From Rubricoccaceae bacterium (GTDB lineage: Bacteria; Bacteroidota; Rhodothermia; Rhodothermales; Rubricoccaceae), in assembly GCA_024639085.1 (NCBI GenBank), contig JAHEJB010000009.1, forward strand, positions 1-41,552: a stretch of DNA of 41,552 nt. Direction: 5' to 3'. Position numbers and translations under genes: made by a program. Positions 31,796 through 41,138 of this stretch are shown piece by piece. Under the pieces are notes generated by a model that was given only the letters and a program-made list of their open reading frames with translations, had not been told where the DNA came from and did no database searches. Every line of letters begins with the position of its first letter. Within the stretch, counting starts at the first letter, position 1.

Positions 31796-32797
31796 ATGGC
31801 AACCCGAGTGGCCGTTGACGCAATGGGGGGCGATGATGCCCCTGGCGTTGTAATTGAGGGCGCGATACAGGCCGCTCGCGAAGAGCCGGGCCGGATGCAC
31901 CTCATCTTTTTTGGGCCAGAAGAAATAGTTCGCGCTGAGGTTGGCAAGCACGACACAGCGGGGCTTGGTGTTGATGTTGTTGATGCACCCGAAGTAATTG
32001 GGATGGGCGAAAGCCCGAGTGCCGCGCTGAAAACAAAGCCGAACTCGTCTATTCATCTTGGCCTCGGAGCGGTGAAGCAGAGCCATGCGGATGCGTTCGT
32101 TTCCGCAGGCAATACGGGAGCCGTGATGGCAGGCGCACTCTTCATCTGTGGGCGACTCCCCGGCGTTCATCGGCCAAGTTTGCCTGGCTACTTTCCGACG
32201 CCAACCGGAACGGCCATCGTCGTTGATGTCGGTGCCAATGTGGATGTCAAGCCTGAGCACCTGCTCCAGTTTGCCCACATGGGGTGCATTTTCGCCGAGC
32301 GTGTTTTTGGCGTCGATAATCCATCCGTGGCACTTGTCAACGTTGGTGAGGAGCGCGGAAAAGGAACAGAGGTCGTGAAGGAAGCCTACAATCTTCTTGA
32401 GTCGGCTGAGGATCTCAACTTCGTCGGCAATGTCGAAGGACGCGACCTCTTCAATCATAAAACAGACGTGGCGGTCTGCGATGGCTTTGTAGGAAACGCC
32501 CTTCTCAAACTTGGCGAGAGTTTCGCGACCGTACTTCCCAAGATGATTCGCAACGAAATAGGCAAACAGGGCCTTGATGAAGCTCAGGCTCAGATCGTTG
32601 GCCGAGTTCTGAAAGGAGCGCTAGCTCCCTTCAACTATGAAAACTTCGGCGCCGTCCCGTTGCTAGGTGTGGATGGAAATGTGCTCGTTGGCCACGGTGG
32701 CTCTACTGCCCGCGCAGTTGAGCAGATGATGTATCGCGCCTGCGAAGTGGTAGAACAGAACCTGGCAGGCAGCATCGCAGCAGCATTGGCCGAGTAG
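31796..32797 (+). CDS. plsX: Phosphate acyltransferase PlsX
   Basis: A 333-aa enzyme that makes acyl-phosphate from acyl-ACP, the first step of phospholipid acyl transfer. Signature parts are 'VAVDAMGGDDAPGVVIEGAI', 'DAFVSAGNTGAVMAGALF', 'VVDVGANVDVKPEHLLQFAHMG', 'NVGEERGKGTEVVKEAY', 'TDVAVCDGFVGNALLKLGE' and 'PLLGVDGNVLVGHGGSTARAV'. AAGGA lies upstream of ATG 31796. It opens the plsX-fabH-fabD-fabG series and feeds the acyl chains made by those enzymes into membrane lipid. Confidence 0.97.
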   Translation: MATRVAVDAMGGDDAPGVVIEGAIQAAREEPGRMHLIFFGPEEIVRAEVGKHDTAGLGVDVVDAPEVIGMGESPSAALKTKPNSSIHLGLGAVKQSHADAFVSAGNTGAVMAGALFICGRLPGVHRPSLPGYFPTPTGTAIVVDVGANVDVKPEHLLQFAHMGCIFAERVFGVDNPSVALVNVGEERGKGTEVVKEAYNLLESAEDLNFVGNVEGRDLFNHKTDVAVCDGFVGNALLKLGESFATVLPKMIRNEIGKQGLDEAQAQIVGRVLKGALAPFNYENFGAVPLLGVDGNVLVGHGGSTARAVEQMMYRACEVVEQNLAGSIAAALAE

Positions 32798-32860
32798 TCG
32801 TACGTTTCAGCTAGTTTCCCAAGCACCTCGGTTACACAACGCTTGCCCCTACGGTATCGC

Positions 32861-33904
32861 ATGAATCCAACCGCCGCCATCACCGCCATCGGGCACTATC
32901 TCCCGAAAGACCGGCTCACGAACGCCGATCTCGAGAAGATGGTGGACACGAATGACGAGTGGATTAAGTCGCGAACGGGTATTAGCGAGCGACGCATTCT
33001 ACGCGACCCGAATAAAGCAACAGCGTTCATGGCGTCCGAGGCCGCCAGGGAGCTGCTTGACAAGCGCGGCATCGGCGCGGACGAAATCGAGTGCATCATC
33101 GTTGCCACCGTAACGCCGGACATGATGTTTCCGGCGACCGCATGCCTTGTACAGAATGAGATCGGCGCGTCAAAGGCCTGGGGATTTGATCTTTCGGCGG
33201 CGTGCAGTGGGTTTTTATACGCCTTGAACGCAGGCGCACGTTTCATCGAGTCTGGAAAGCACAAGAAAGTGCTCGTCATTGGCGCAGACACGATGAGTCG
33301 CATCATCGACTACACTGACCGGACGATCTGTGTCCTCTTTGGCGATGGTGCCGGTGCCGTACTCCTCGAACCAACAACCGACGGCGTTGGAATCCTGGAT
33401 TCGGTAGAGCAGATAGATGGCTCCGGTGGCGACTTCCTCAACATGAAAGCAGGCGGCAGCCTTCACCCTGCCACGCATGAAACCGTCGAAAACCGCTGGC
33501 ATTTTGCCCGACAGGAGGGCCGACAGGTATTCAAGCATGCTGTGGTTGGAATGGCGGACGCGGCGGCCAACATCATGGAGCGCAATGATCTGACTGCGGA
33601 CGATGTGAAGTACCTCGTCCCCCATCAGGCCAACCTTCGCATTATCGACGCAACGGCTCGCCGAATGGGAATCAGTAGCGAGAAGGTCATGCTCAACATT
33701 CAACGGTACGGTAACACGACCTCGGGAACGATTCCGCTTTGCTTGCACGATTGGGAAGCCAAGCTAAAACGCGACGATAACATCGTTCTCGCAGCTTTCG
33801 GCGGTGGTTTCACCTGGGGCGCTACGTACGTGAAGTGGGCGTACGATGGCGCAGCCGTGGCGCGTACGCAAGCCGAGCACGAAGTAGAAGCACAAGCGAT
33901 TTGA
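32861..33904 (+). CDS. fabH: Beta-ketoacyl-ACP synthase III
   Basis: A 347-aa enzyme that starts fatty-acid chains from acetyl- or branched acyl-CoA and malonyl-ACP. ATG 32861 ([19 protein letters not shown]) is preferred over the track's TTG at 32843. The active-site Cys is in '[13 protein letters not shown]', the His in '[15 protein letters not shown]' and the Asn in '[11 protein letters not shown]', completing the C-H-N triad. fabD starts four bases after the stop, so they are translationally linked. Confidence 0.97.
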   Translation: MNPTAAITAIGHYLPKDRLTNADLEKMVDTNDEWIKSRTGISERRILRDPNKATAFMASEAARELLDKRGIGADEIECIIVATVTPDMMFPATACLVQNEIGASKAWGFDLSAACSGFLYALNAGARFIESGKHKKVLVIGADTMSRIIDYTDRTICVLFGDGAGAVLLEPTTDGVGILDSVEQIDGSGGDFLNMKAGGSLHPATHETVENRWHFARQEGRQVFKHAVVGMADAAANIMERNDLTADDVKYLVPHQANLRIIDATARRMGISSEKVMLNIQRYGNTTSGTIPLCLHDWEAKLKRDDNIVLAAFGGGFTWGATYVKWAYDGAAVARTQAEHEVEAQAI

Positions 33905-33908
33905 CTCA

Positions 33909-34841
33909 ATGAAAACCGCTTTTCTTTTCCCCGGACAAGGATCTCAGAAGCCCGGCATGGGCGCGGACCTTTTCGAATACTTTCCTTCGGCGCGTGGCCT
34001 TTTTGAGGAAGCCAACGAAGTGCTCGGGTTTTCGTTGTCGGACATCGTGTTCTCGGATGGCGACGATGCAGCTGAGCAGTTAAAACAGACTGAAATCACA
34101 CAGCCTGCCCTCTATGTCCATAGCCTCGCGGCGATGTCCGTTCTTGCGGGGAAAGGTTTCCTTCCCGACATGGCGGCGGGTCACAGTCTGGGGGAGTACA
34201 GCGCTTTGGCAGCATGCGGAGCGCTTTCGTTTGCAGATGGACTTCGAGCCGTGCGTCGTCGCGGCGAATTGATGGCGCAGGCCGGAGAGATTCGTCCCGG
34301 CGCAATGGCTGCTGTTCTTGGGCTTGACGATGACGTACTGGACAAGGTCTGTGCCGATGTTTCAGAAAAAGACGACGTAGTCGTGCCGGCCAATTACAAT
34401 TCGCCTGGTCAGATCGTGATTTCAGGAGATCGCGATGCAGTAGAGCGTGCGGGCCAAGCTGCAAGCTACGCAGGGGCAAAACGCGTTCTACCTCTTCCCG
34501 TGAGCGGTGCCTTTCATTCGCCGTTGATGGCGTACGCGGTAGAAGGACTAGGCGAAGCGCTTGAGTCTCTTGAGATAAACGCGCCTCGGTGCCCTGTCTA
34601 CCTCAATGTGACAGCCAACGCTACATCCGACCCCGTCGAAATTCGGCAACGTCTTTTAGACCAGTTGACCTCTCCCGTACGTTGGGCGCAGTCGCTCGAG
34701 AAGATTCACGCCGACGGCGCTAGCCGGTTTATAGAAGTTGGGACAGGCAACGTGCTTTCCGGTCTCGTCAAGCGGACGCTTGGCCGGGACGTCGAAACCG
34801 CACAGGCGGGAACGACGGAAGAAATGGAAAACCTATTGTAG
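33909..34841 (+). CDS. fabD: Malonyl-CoA:ACP acyltransferase
   Basis: A 310-aa enzyme that loads malonyl onto acyl carrier protein. It has 'FLFPGQGSQKPGMGADLF' at the start, the nucleophile Ser in 'AAGHSLGEYSALAA', the substrate Arg region 'GLRAVRRRGELMAQ', and the catalytic His in 'LPVSGAFHSPLM'. Length is normal, with a short extra tail. It is directly coupled to fabH and followed by fabG after 38 nt. Confidence 0.97.
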   Translation: MKTAFLFPGQGSQKPGMGADLFEYFPSARGLFEEANEVLGFSLSDIVFSDGDDAAEQLKQTEITQPALYVHSLAAMSVLAGKGFLPDMAAGHSLGEYSALAACGALSFADGLRAVRRRGELMAQAGEIRPGAMAAVLGLDDDVLDKVCADVSEKDDVVVPANYNSPGQIVISGDRDAVERAGQAASYAGAKRVLPLPVSGAFHSPLMAYAVEGLGEALESLEINAPRCPVYLNVTANATSDPVEIRQRLLDQLTSPVRWAQSLEKIHADGASRFIEVGTGNVLSGLVKRTLGRDVETAQAGTTEEMENLL

Positions 34842-34879
34842 GGACGAATTGCAACGCGTCGCGACAGAACCCTAATACC

Positions 34880-35629
34880 ATGACTCTCGATCTCTCAGGA
34901 AAAACGGCCCTTGTAACAGGCGGAACGCGTGGAATCGGCCGCGCCATCGTGGAAGCACTGGCAGACGCCGGGGCGAAGGTGGCGTTTACCTATCGCTCCT
35001 CCTCCGAAACGGCTGACGCTCTCAAAACTGAATTGGAAGCCAAAGGCTGCGAATGTTTTGCTATTCAGGGTGACGCCGCTGACGCCGCTCACGCAGATGA
35101 GACCGTTCAAGCCGTTATGGGTACGTGGGGTTCGATTGATGTGCTCGTCAACAACGCAGGCATTACGCGCGACACGCTGATGATCCGTATGAGCGAAGAG
35201 GACTGGGATGCCGTGCTCGACACGAATCTCAAGAGTGTGTTCAACTTTTGCAAGGCGGCCTATCGCCCGATGATGAAGCAGCGTGGTGGGACCATCATTA
35301 ACATTTCCTCCGTGGTCGGTGTAACGGGCAACGCTGGGCAGGCGAACTATGCAGCGTCAAAAGCGGGGATGATTGGTTTCACGAAGAGCCTTGCCCGTGA
35401 ACTCGGCGGGCGCGGCGTTCGCGCCAATGTGGTAGCACCCGGCTACATCGCTACGGACATGACATCCGACCTCAGCGACGACGTGAAGGAAGCAATGTCA
35501 TCCACTATCCCACTGAAGCGACTCGGCAATCCGGAAGACATTGCCGCCGCCGTGGCCTTCCTTGCTTCCGACGCCGCGACATACATCACGGGCCACACAC
35601 TGCATGTGGATGGCGGCATGGCGATGTAA
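34880..35629 (+). CDS. fabG: 3-oxoacyl-ACP reductase
   Basis: A 249-aa short-chain dehydrogenase that reduces 3-oxoacyl-ACP with NADPH. It has cofactor motif 'ALVTGGTRGIGRAIVEAL', 'LVNNAGITRDTLMIRM' (Asn-Asn-Ala-Gly), the catalytic Ser in 'NISSVVGVTGNAGQANYAASKAG', where Tyr and Lys are also found, and 'PGYIATDMTSDL'. It ends 'ITGHTLHVDGGMAM' as expected. The acpP gene that usually follows fabG is not here. Confidence 0.97.
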   Translation: MTLDLSGKTALVTGGTRGIGRAIVEALADAGAKVAFTYRSSSETADALKTELEAKGCECFAIQGDAADAAHADETVQAVMGTWGSIDVLVNNAGITRDTLMIRMSEEDWDAVLDTNLKSVFNFCKAAYRPMMKQRGGTIINISSVVGVTGNAGQANYAASKAGMIGFTKSLARELGGRGVRANVVAPGYIATDMTSDLSDDVKEAMSSTIPLKRLGNPEDIAAAVAFLASDAATYITGHTLHVDGGMAM

Positions 35630-35681
35630 CGGAAGAGCGTTGCCGGTAATCGTACGTCGGAACCCTGTCCATCCCCTCTTG

Positions 35682-36191
35682 ATGCGCCACCTCGTCTTTC
35701 TTCTCTGCCTGGCTGCCGGTGCCGCGGACGCCCAACTCGTTGCCGAGGCAGATTCCTGGCCGACCGCAGGAACTCAGGCCGGTACGAGCATCTCCACGCT
35801 TCAAGGTGGGGCGGTACTTCTGGGAGCTGCGTTTGGCGCGGTCAGTGGGGGGCTACTGGCGTCCAGCGTCGATTCAGCAACTTTTACCCTCGTTAGCTAC
35901 CCTATCATAACTGCTGCTGGCGCGTACGCTGCGGGTCGGCTTGTGAGGGCCGAAGGAACCCTTTTCGGAGCGTTGGCTGGTGGCGTGGTCGGTGCACTAC
36001 CAGGTTACTTGATCATTCTCGTCGACGAATCGTCGGACGATGCCCTATTCAACATATCCTTTTCGGGGGTGATGGTCTTTCTAATCGGACCGCCCATTGG
36101 CGCTGCCCTCGGATATTATGTGGTCCCCCGCTTGCTGGCCGGGCCGAACGATGAACTAGTCCCAGGTGCTTCTCTCCGGATTCAGTTCTGA
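35682..36191 (+). CDS. Small Gly/Ala-rich exported membrane protein, unknown family
   Basis: A 169-aa protein from ATG 35682 (MRHLVFLLCLAAGAADAQL), which gives a clean signal peptide cut near ADA-Q; the track start at 35541 lies within fabG. The mature part contains Gly/Ala-rich hydrophobic stretches ('GGAVLLGAAFGAVSGGLLAS', 'YPIITAAGAYAAGRLV', 'GALAGGVVGALPGYLIILV', 'VMVFLIGPPIGAALGYYVV') separated by short acidic loops. This is a pattern of small glycine-zipper-like membrane proteins. It ends with a strand-like 'GASLRIQF'. No family assigned. Its role beside the fab genes is unknown. Confidence 0.75.
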   Translation: MRHLVFLLCLAAGAADAQLVAEADSWPTAGTQAGTSISTLQGGAVLLGAAFGAVSGGLLASSVDSATFTLVSYPIITAAGAYAAGRLVRAEGTLFGALAGGVVGALPGYLIILVDESSDDALFNISFSGVMVFLIGPPIGAALGYYVVPRLLAGPNDELVPGASLRIQF

Positions 36192-36279
36192 CGGAGAACT
36201 CCTGCTGAAACCCACATCATACGAGACTATCAGTATCGGTAAACGGTTAGCTTGAGGGTCTATCGATTTATCAACGCAC

Positions 36280-37752
36280 GTGTCCTACTCCTCCGTTATC
36301 GACCTCACTGCTCAGGGACAGAAAGAGCAGAAGAGAGACCTCCCCGCCTACCAGCCGTTTCCGGCACCTGATCCGGAGCTTCCGGAAACAACGGCTGATG
36401 CGCTGCCCGAGAACCTCAAAGCCGGATTGAAGGCCATGGGTTGGCCGGGTCTCATGCCCGTTCAGGCCACAGCCATCCCGTACATGCTGGCCGGGCAAGA
36501 CCTCATTGTCCAGTCTCGGACGGGAAGTGGGAAGACGGGCGCCTTCATGCTGCCGTTACTGGAGAGCCTTGATGCGGGCGAGAAAGGCACGCAAGCGCTG
36601 GTACTTTGCCCAACCCGTGAGCTCGCCAAACAGATCCTCGGTGAGTTCGACCGAATGAACAGCGGATTGCCGCAAGAGCATCGTATTCGTACGATCGCGG
36701 TCTATGGCGGAACAGCCTACGGTCCGCAGATCGACGCCTTCAAGGCGGGCGCACAGCTCGTGGTCGGCACGCCGGGCCGCATCCTAGACCATCTCCAGCG
36801 TGGGGCATTGAAGCTCGACAAACTCCGCACGCTCATCCTCGACGAAGCGGACGAGATGCTTTCGATGGGCTTCTACCCGGACATGAAGAAGCTCAAGCGG
36901 TATCTCCCGGACAAACGCGGCGGCTGCATGTTCTCGGCTACGATGCCCTATGCCGTGCAACGCATCGGGCGCGAATTCCTCAAGGAACCCGGCTTCTTAA
37001 CGCTCTCCGGCGGCACCATCCACGTGGACATTATGAGCCACAGGGCCTACCTCGTGGATCCGATGGCGAAGGATCGGACGCTCGTAAAGCTAATCGAGAT
37101 GGAGAATCCGGAGTCCGCGATTGTCTTTACTAATACGAAGCGGGAGGTTGAGTATCTCGCCACGTTCCTATCGAACTACGGGATCGACGCCGCAGGCATC
37201 TCATCTGACCTTTCGCAAAAGGCACGCGAGAAAGTGATGGGTCGCCTTCGCAAAGGCAACCTCCGCATCCTCGTGGCAACCGATGTGGCTGCGCGTGGCA
37301 TCGACGTGTCGGATCTAAGTCACGTTTTTCAGTACGACGTTCCGCAGGACAAGGAGTACTACATTCACCGCGCCGGGCGAACGGCCAGGGCCGGAAAGAG
37401 CGGCGTGGCCATCAGTTTTGTAACCGCCTCAGACAGGAAGGATCTGAAGGAAATCGAACGCAAATACGAGATCGACATGGAATGGAGAGACGTCCCGACG
37501 GACGAAGAAGCGTCCGCGCGCGTAGGTGAGCGCCTCATCAATCTTCTCGAAGACGAATACCGCGAACTCTCCAACCTCGAACGCGAGCGCATCGCCCGGT
37601 TCCTGCCGGTCGTGAAAATGCTTGTTAAGGAAGGAGAACCGGAAATCCTCGCCATGCTGCTGGAAGAGGCCTACGAAGAGAGCCTGCACAATCCGCCGCC
37701 GACACCGAAAAAGGACAATAGCAAGAAGGGAAAAAGCAAAAAGGACGGATGA
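36280..37752 (+). CDS. DEAD-box RNA helicase
   Basis: A 490-aa helicase starting at GTG 36280; no upstream ATG fits. All motifs occur in order: Q-motif region 'GWPGLMPVQATAIPYML', I 'SRTGSGKTGAF', Ia 'PTRELAKQ', 'GTPGRILDHL', II 'LDEADEML', III 'SATMP', V 'VATDVAARGIDV' and VI 'HRAGRTARAGKSG'. A C-terminal extension of about 100 residues ends in a basic Lys/Ser tail (KKDNSKKGKSKKDG), likely for RNA contact. It may act in ribosome assembly or cold adaptation, but the subfamily (DeaD versus RhlE) is not clear. Its stop overlaps the next start (ATGA). Confidence 0.95.
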   Translation: MSYSSVIDLTAQGQKEQKRDLPAYQPFPAPDPELPETTADALPENLKAGLKAMGWPGLMPVQATAIPYMLAGQDLIVQSRTGSGKTGAFMLPLLESLDAGEKGTQALVLCPTRELAKQILGEFDRMNSGLPQEHRIRTIAVYGGTAYGPQIDAFKAGAQLVVGTPGRILDHLQRGALKLDKLRTLILDEADEMLSMGFYPDMKKLKRYLPDKRGGCMFSATMPYAVQRIGREFLKEPGFLTLSGGTIHVDIMSHRAYLVDPMAKDRTLVKLIEMENPESAIVFTNTKREVEYLATFLSNYGIDAAGISSDLSQKAREKVMGRLRKGNLRILVATDVAARGIDVSDLSHVFQYDVPQDKEYYIHRAGRTARAGKSGVAISFVTASDRKDLKEIERKYEIDMEWRDVPTDEEASARVGERLINLLEDEYRELSNLERERIARFLPVVKMLVKEGEPEILAMLLEEAYEESLHNPPPTPKKDNSKKGKSKKDG

Positions 37753-38684
37753 AGCGGCTCCTACTTATCGCATGTGTTCTGGCCTTTGCGGGATCCGCGA
37801 TGGCGCAGGAAGCGGATTCAACCAGTTTCGACCCAACCGGGCATTTCCGAGTTTACACGGGAGAAGGTCAAGTGGCGCAATTGGACGATATCGTTGCGCG
37901 AATGGGAGGCGTCTATGTCGTTTTCCTTGGCGAACGCCACGACGATCCAACGGCTCACGCGCTGCAGCTGTCTTTGCTGCAGGCGGCGCAGCACGAATAC
38001 CGAGAAACCAGACGAGTTGTGCTGGGGATGGAAATGTTTGAAAGTGACGTCCAGCCCGTGCTGAATGAATACCTCTCGGGACATATTCGCGAGATTGATT
38101 TTCTGAAAGCGGCGCGACCGTGGGGCAACTACGAAACGGACTATAGGCCTCTCGTCGAGTTTGCAAAGGAGTATGGCGTGGATGTCGTCGGCACGAATGC
38201 GCCCGCCCGCTATGTAAGCCTGGCTCGTCGACGTGGATTAACAGCGCTCGATAGCTTGATGAGTTCGTGGCTCACCCTGCCACACGATCTGCCGATCACG
38301 GGAATCAGCCATCTGATTGCCCCTCCATCTTCGACCTATGAAGCCAAGTTCAAAGCAGAAATGGAGGAAATGGGAGCTCACGGTGGGATGCCGGGGATGC
38401 CAAGCGTGGAGGATATGCTGGTTGCCCAAAATCTCCGTGACGCCACGATGGCGTTCTGGATCAAGCGGAATCTGGGGACTCCTCCCACCCTGCTTCTGCA
38501 CGTGAACGGTTCGTTTCACAGTGCAAACTGGCTCGGCATCCCAGAACATCTCATGCCCGAACTGGCCGCGGTCCCCATGCTGGTTGTCACGATGATTCCT
38601 TCAGAAGACATCAACACACCGCCCGAGCCGTCAGACGATGACTTCATCATTCTGACGGATGAAGGAGAAATCCGGGGAGATTGA
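37749..38684 (+). CDS. ChaN-family exported protein (haem/iron-related)
   Basis: A 311-aa precursor beginning at ATG 37749, overlapping the helicase stop by four bases. A signal peptide (LLLIACVLAFAGSAMAQ) leads to a ChaN-like domain: 'YVVFLGERHDDPTAHALQLSLLQ', 'VVLGMEMFESDVQPVLNEYLSG', 'RPWGNYETDYRPLVEFAKEYGVDVVGTNAPARYVSLARR', and the C-terminal 'LLHVNGSFHSANWLG'. ChaN of Campylobacter is a haem-binding lipoprotein; here the signal lacks a lipobox Cys, so it is probably periplasmic. The conserved His of GERHD and NGSFH are present. Translational coupling to a DEAD-box gene is unusual and probably only organisational. Confidence 0.88.
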   Translation: MKRLLLIACVLAFAGSAMAQEADSTSFDPTGHFRVYTGEGQVAQLDDIVARMGGVYVVFLGERHDDPTAHALQLSLLQAAQHEYRETRRVVLGMEMFESDVQPVLNEYLSGHIREIDFLKAARPWGNYETDYRPLVEFAKEYGVDVVGTNAPARYVSLARRRGLTALDSLMSSWLTLPHDLPITGISHLIAPPSSTYEAKFKAEMEEMGAHGGMPGMPSVEDMLVAQNLRDATMAFWIKRNLGTPPTLLLHVNGSFHSANWLGIPEHLMPELAAVPMLVVTMIPSEDINTPPEPSDDDFIILTDEGEIRGD

Positions 38685-38717
38685 CGAGGTTCCGTAGCCA
38701 GGGCTATCGATTAAGAA

Positions 38718-39086
38718 TTACGGAGAACGCAAGATCTTTTCCATCTTGCGCCCTCTGGCCAGCTCGTCCACCAGTTTGTCCAGGTATCTGGCCTGTCTCG
38801 TCAACGGCGTCTCGATGTCTTCGATTCGATAGCCACAGATCACGCCCGTGATCATATGTGCGCTTGGGTTGATGGTGGCCTCAGCAAAGAACTGTTCAAA
38901 CGTTGCCTTCTGTTCGATCAGGCGCTGTAGACGGGCCTCGTCGAAGCCGGTCAGCCAGGAAATGACCTGGTGGAGTTCTTCCACGGTTCGACCCTTTTTC
39001 TCAACCTTCGTGACGTAGTGCGGATAGACGGAGGCGAATGTCAGTTTCGCAACGCGTTCGTCATGTTCCTTTGTGGTCGTCGGCAT
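38718..39086 (-). CDS. DUF2200-family protein
   Basis: A 122-aa protein with the full DUF2200 pattern: 'VAKLTFASVYPHYVTKVEKKGRTVEELHQVISWLTGFDE', 'FFAEATINPSAHMITGVICGYRIEDIETPLTRQARYLDKLVDELARGRKMEKIL'. The family is small, soluble and of unknown function. It is a single gene, convergent with the ChaN gene. No odd features. Confidence 0.92.
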   Translation of the reverse strand: MPTTTKEHDERVAKLTFASVYPHYVTKVEKKGRTVEELHQVISWLTGFDEARLQRLIEQKATFEQFFAEATINPSAHMITGVICGYRIEDIETPLTRQARYLDKLVDELARGRKMEKILRSP

Positions 39087-39355
39087 GGTTGTGTAGTCGT
39101 TTACGCAGTAAGGCGGCTGAGAGAAGCAAGATCAGCGATGGCGACAGGACGATGCAAGCCCGCAGTGCCCTTCGTACAGTGCAGAGGGGGGTTTTGCTGC
39201 CCTGTCCCCCAACCTTCGTTTATTCGAAGAACACGCTGAAATTTACGCCTTGTCGCATCGGAGGCAGGAGGATGGCTTGGCCCGTGTGCCAACGGGTCCA
39301 CCACACTCCCACCCGCGCTATCTTTCGACCTTTCCCAACAAACCCCTTCCCACAG

Positions 39356-41059
39356 ATGATTCGCTTTGTAGCGCAGGGATTGCTCTGTTTGTCAATGTTG
39401 ACGAGCGCTTGCCGGATAGAACCGAGGAACGAGCTACCGCCGCTCTCCCCCACCGCAACAACCGATGGTCTGACCACACCGGAGGACTCCCTTCTTCTGG
39501 ACAAGCTGGCCCAGTACACGACGGTCCGGCTAGAAGCCGATTTGTCAGGGCTGTCGGATTCCACACAGCAGATGATCCCGCTGCTTATTGAAGCAGCCAA
39601 AGCGATGGACGAAGTATTCCGCTATCAAGCCTACGGCGATCTGGATTCGCTGCTGGCGACGCTTCCAACAGAGGCCGCGAGGCGGTATGTGCACATAAAT
39701 TATGGTCCATGGGACCGGCTGGATGGGAATGCGCCGTTCCTCGAAGGGTTTGGCGAGAAGCCCGCTGGCGCCAACCTGTATCCGCATGACCTCACGACCG
39801 AGGCACTTCTTCAGGCCGCGGACGCCTACCCCGACCAGAACCTGACAAGTTTGTACACGCTGGTCCGCCGAGAGAATGGACGATTGCGCGGAATTCCCTA
39901 CCACCAAGCATTTAGCGAGCAACATCAGCGCGCGGCGAGTTACCTCCGGCAGGCGTCGGAGTTCGCGCAGGATTCTCTGCTTAAGAACTACCTCGTGCTC
40001 CGGGCAGAGGCGCTCGAGACGGACGATTATCAGCCAAGCGACCTGGCGTGGATGGACATGCGGGATAACCCGATTGACATCGTCATCGGCCCGATTGAGA
40101 CCTACGAAGATGCATTAACAGGCTACAAGGCTGCGCATGAGGCATACGTCCTCATCAAAGATCTGGAATGGAGCGGACGACTTCAACGGTTCGCTCGACT
40201 TCTACCTTCCCTCCAGGAAGGATTACCCGTGGACGCTGCATACAAAGCCGAATCGCCGGGGACCGACGCAGATCTAGGCGCCTACGACGCGGTTTACTAC
40301 GCGGGCGATTCCAACGCGGGATCAAAAACCATTGCTATCAATCTCCCGAACGACGAAGAGGTTCAGCTCCAAAAAGGCTCACGACGGTTGCAACTCAAAA
40401 ACGTGATGCGGGCCAAGTTCGACCGCATTCTGATTCCAATCGCAGAGACGCTGATCGCCGAAGATCAGCAGCGACACATTACGTTCGACGCCTTCTTCGG
40501 CAACACGATGTTCCACGAAGTGGCGCACGGTTTGGGCATCAAAAACACGATTACGGACAATGGAACCGTGCGTGAGGCTCTTCGGGATCAGGCTTCCGCG
40601 TTAGAGGAGGGCAAAGCGGATGTCCTCGGATTGTACATGATCCAGAGCCTGATTGAACGCGGCGAATGGGAAGGCGACATCATGGACCATTACGTGACCT
40701 TCGTGGCCTCCATCTTCCGCTCCATCCGTTTTGGCGCATCAAGCGCGCACGGCCGGGCAAACCTGATCCGGTTCAATTTCTTCCGTGAGATAGGCGCAAT
40801 TGAGGCTACCGAGGACGGTCGCTGGCGTGTCGTTCCAGAGAAGATGGCGGAGGCTGTGGACGGCCTATCCAATCGCATCCTCACGCTACAGGGCGACGGC
40901 GACTATGACCTGGTCCAGGCCTTTGTAGGTCAGTACGGCGTAATGAGCGATGAACTGCAGGGCAGCCTCGATGCGGTAAACGACGCTGGCATTCCTGTAG
41001 ATATCGTCTTCGAGCAGGGCGTCGAAGTTCTGGGTCTGGCTCCTCGTGAAGCTGAATAA
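39356..41059 (+). CDS. M49-like (dipeptidyl-peptidase III-type) zinc metallopeptidase lipoprotein
   Basis: A 567-aa precursor from ATG 39356 (MIRFVAQGLLCLSMLTSAC); the Cys in LTSAC is the lipidation site, and the track's 39038 start overlaps the DUF2200 gene. The zinc region is 'NTMFHEVAHGLGIKNT', then 'REALRDQASALEEGKADVLGLYMI', which supplies the second Glu ligand. This matches the M49-like C-terminal domain also found in plant Nudix 3 proteins, with HExxH instead of the six-residue HELLGH of true DPP III. The N-terminal part (residues 40-230) is helical. It probably acts on peptides in the periplasm or at the cell surface; activity is unproven. Confidence 0.88.
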   Translation: MIRFVAQGLLCLSMLTSACRIEPRNELPPLSPTATTDGLTTPEDSLLLDKLAQYTTVRLEADLSGLSDSTQQMIPLLIEAAKAMDEVFRYQAYGDLDSLLATLPTEAARRYVHINYGPWDRLDGNAPFLEGFGEKPAGANLYPHDLTTEALLQAADAYPDQNLTSLYTLVRRENGRLRGIPYHQAFSEQHQRAASYLRQASEFAQDSLLKNYLVLRAEALETDDYQPSDLAWMDMRDNPIDIVIGPIETYEDALTGYKAAHEAYVLIKDLEWSGRLQRFARLLPSLQEGLPVDAAYKAESPGTDADLGAYDAVYYAGDSNAGSKTIAINLPNDEEVQLQKGSRRLQLKNVMRAKFDRILIPIAETLIAEDQQRHITFDAFFGNTMFHEVAHGLGIKNTITDNGTVREALRDQASALEEGKADVLGLYMIQSLIERGEWEGDIMDHYVTFVASIFRSIRFGASSAHGRANLIRFNFFREIGAIEATEDGRWRVVPEKMAEAVDGLSNRILTLQGDGDYDLVQAFVGQYGVMSDELQGSLDAVNDAGIPVDIVFEQGVEVLGLAPREAE

Positions 41060-41065
41060 ACAAAA

Positions 41066-41093
41066 GGGCGATCCTGACAAGTCAGGATCGCCC
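41066..41093. terminator. Bidirectional terminator between the M49-like and DoxX genes
   Basis: A perfect 13-bp stem (GGGCGATCCTGAC / GTCAGGATCGCCC) with an AA centre (effective 4-nt loop), between convergent genes. Four T residues follow on the minus strand (41065-41062), so it suits the DoxX transcript best; on the plus strand there is no T-run. Confidence 0.85.
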
Positions 41094-41138
41094 CAAGCCG
41101 AGTAGTCAGGCTGAGCGCAGGAATCCACGCCGTGGTGG

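Noticed and set aside
35541-35681. The 47-residue N-terminal extension of the small membrane protein in the ORF track
   Set aside because: It lies within fabG in another frame and hides a clean signal peptide beginning at 35682.
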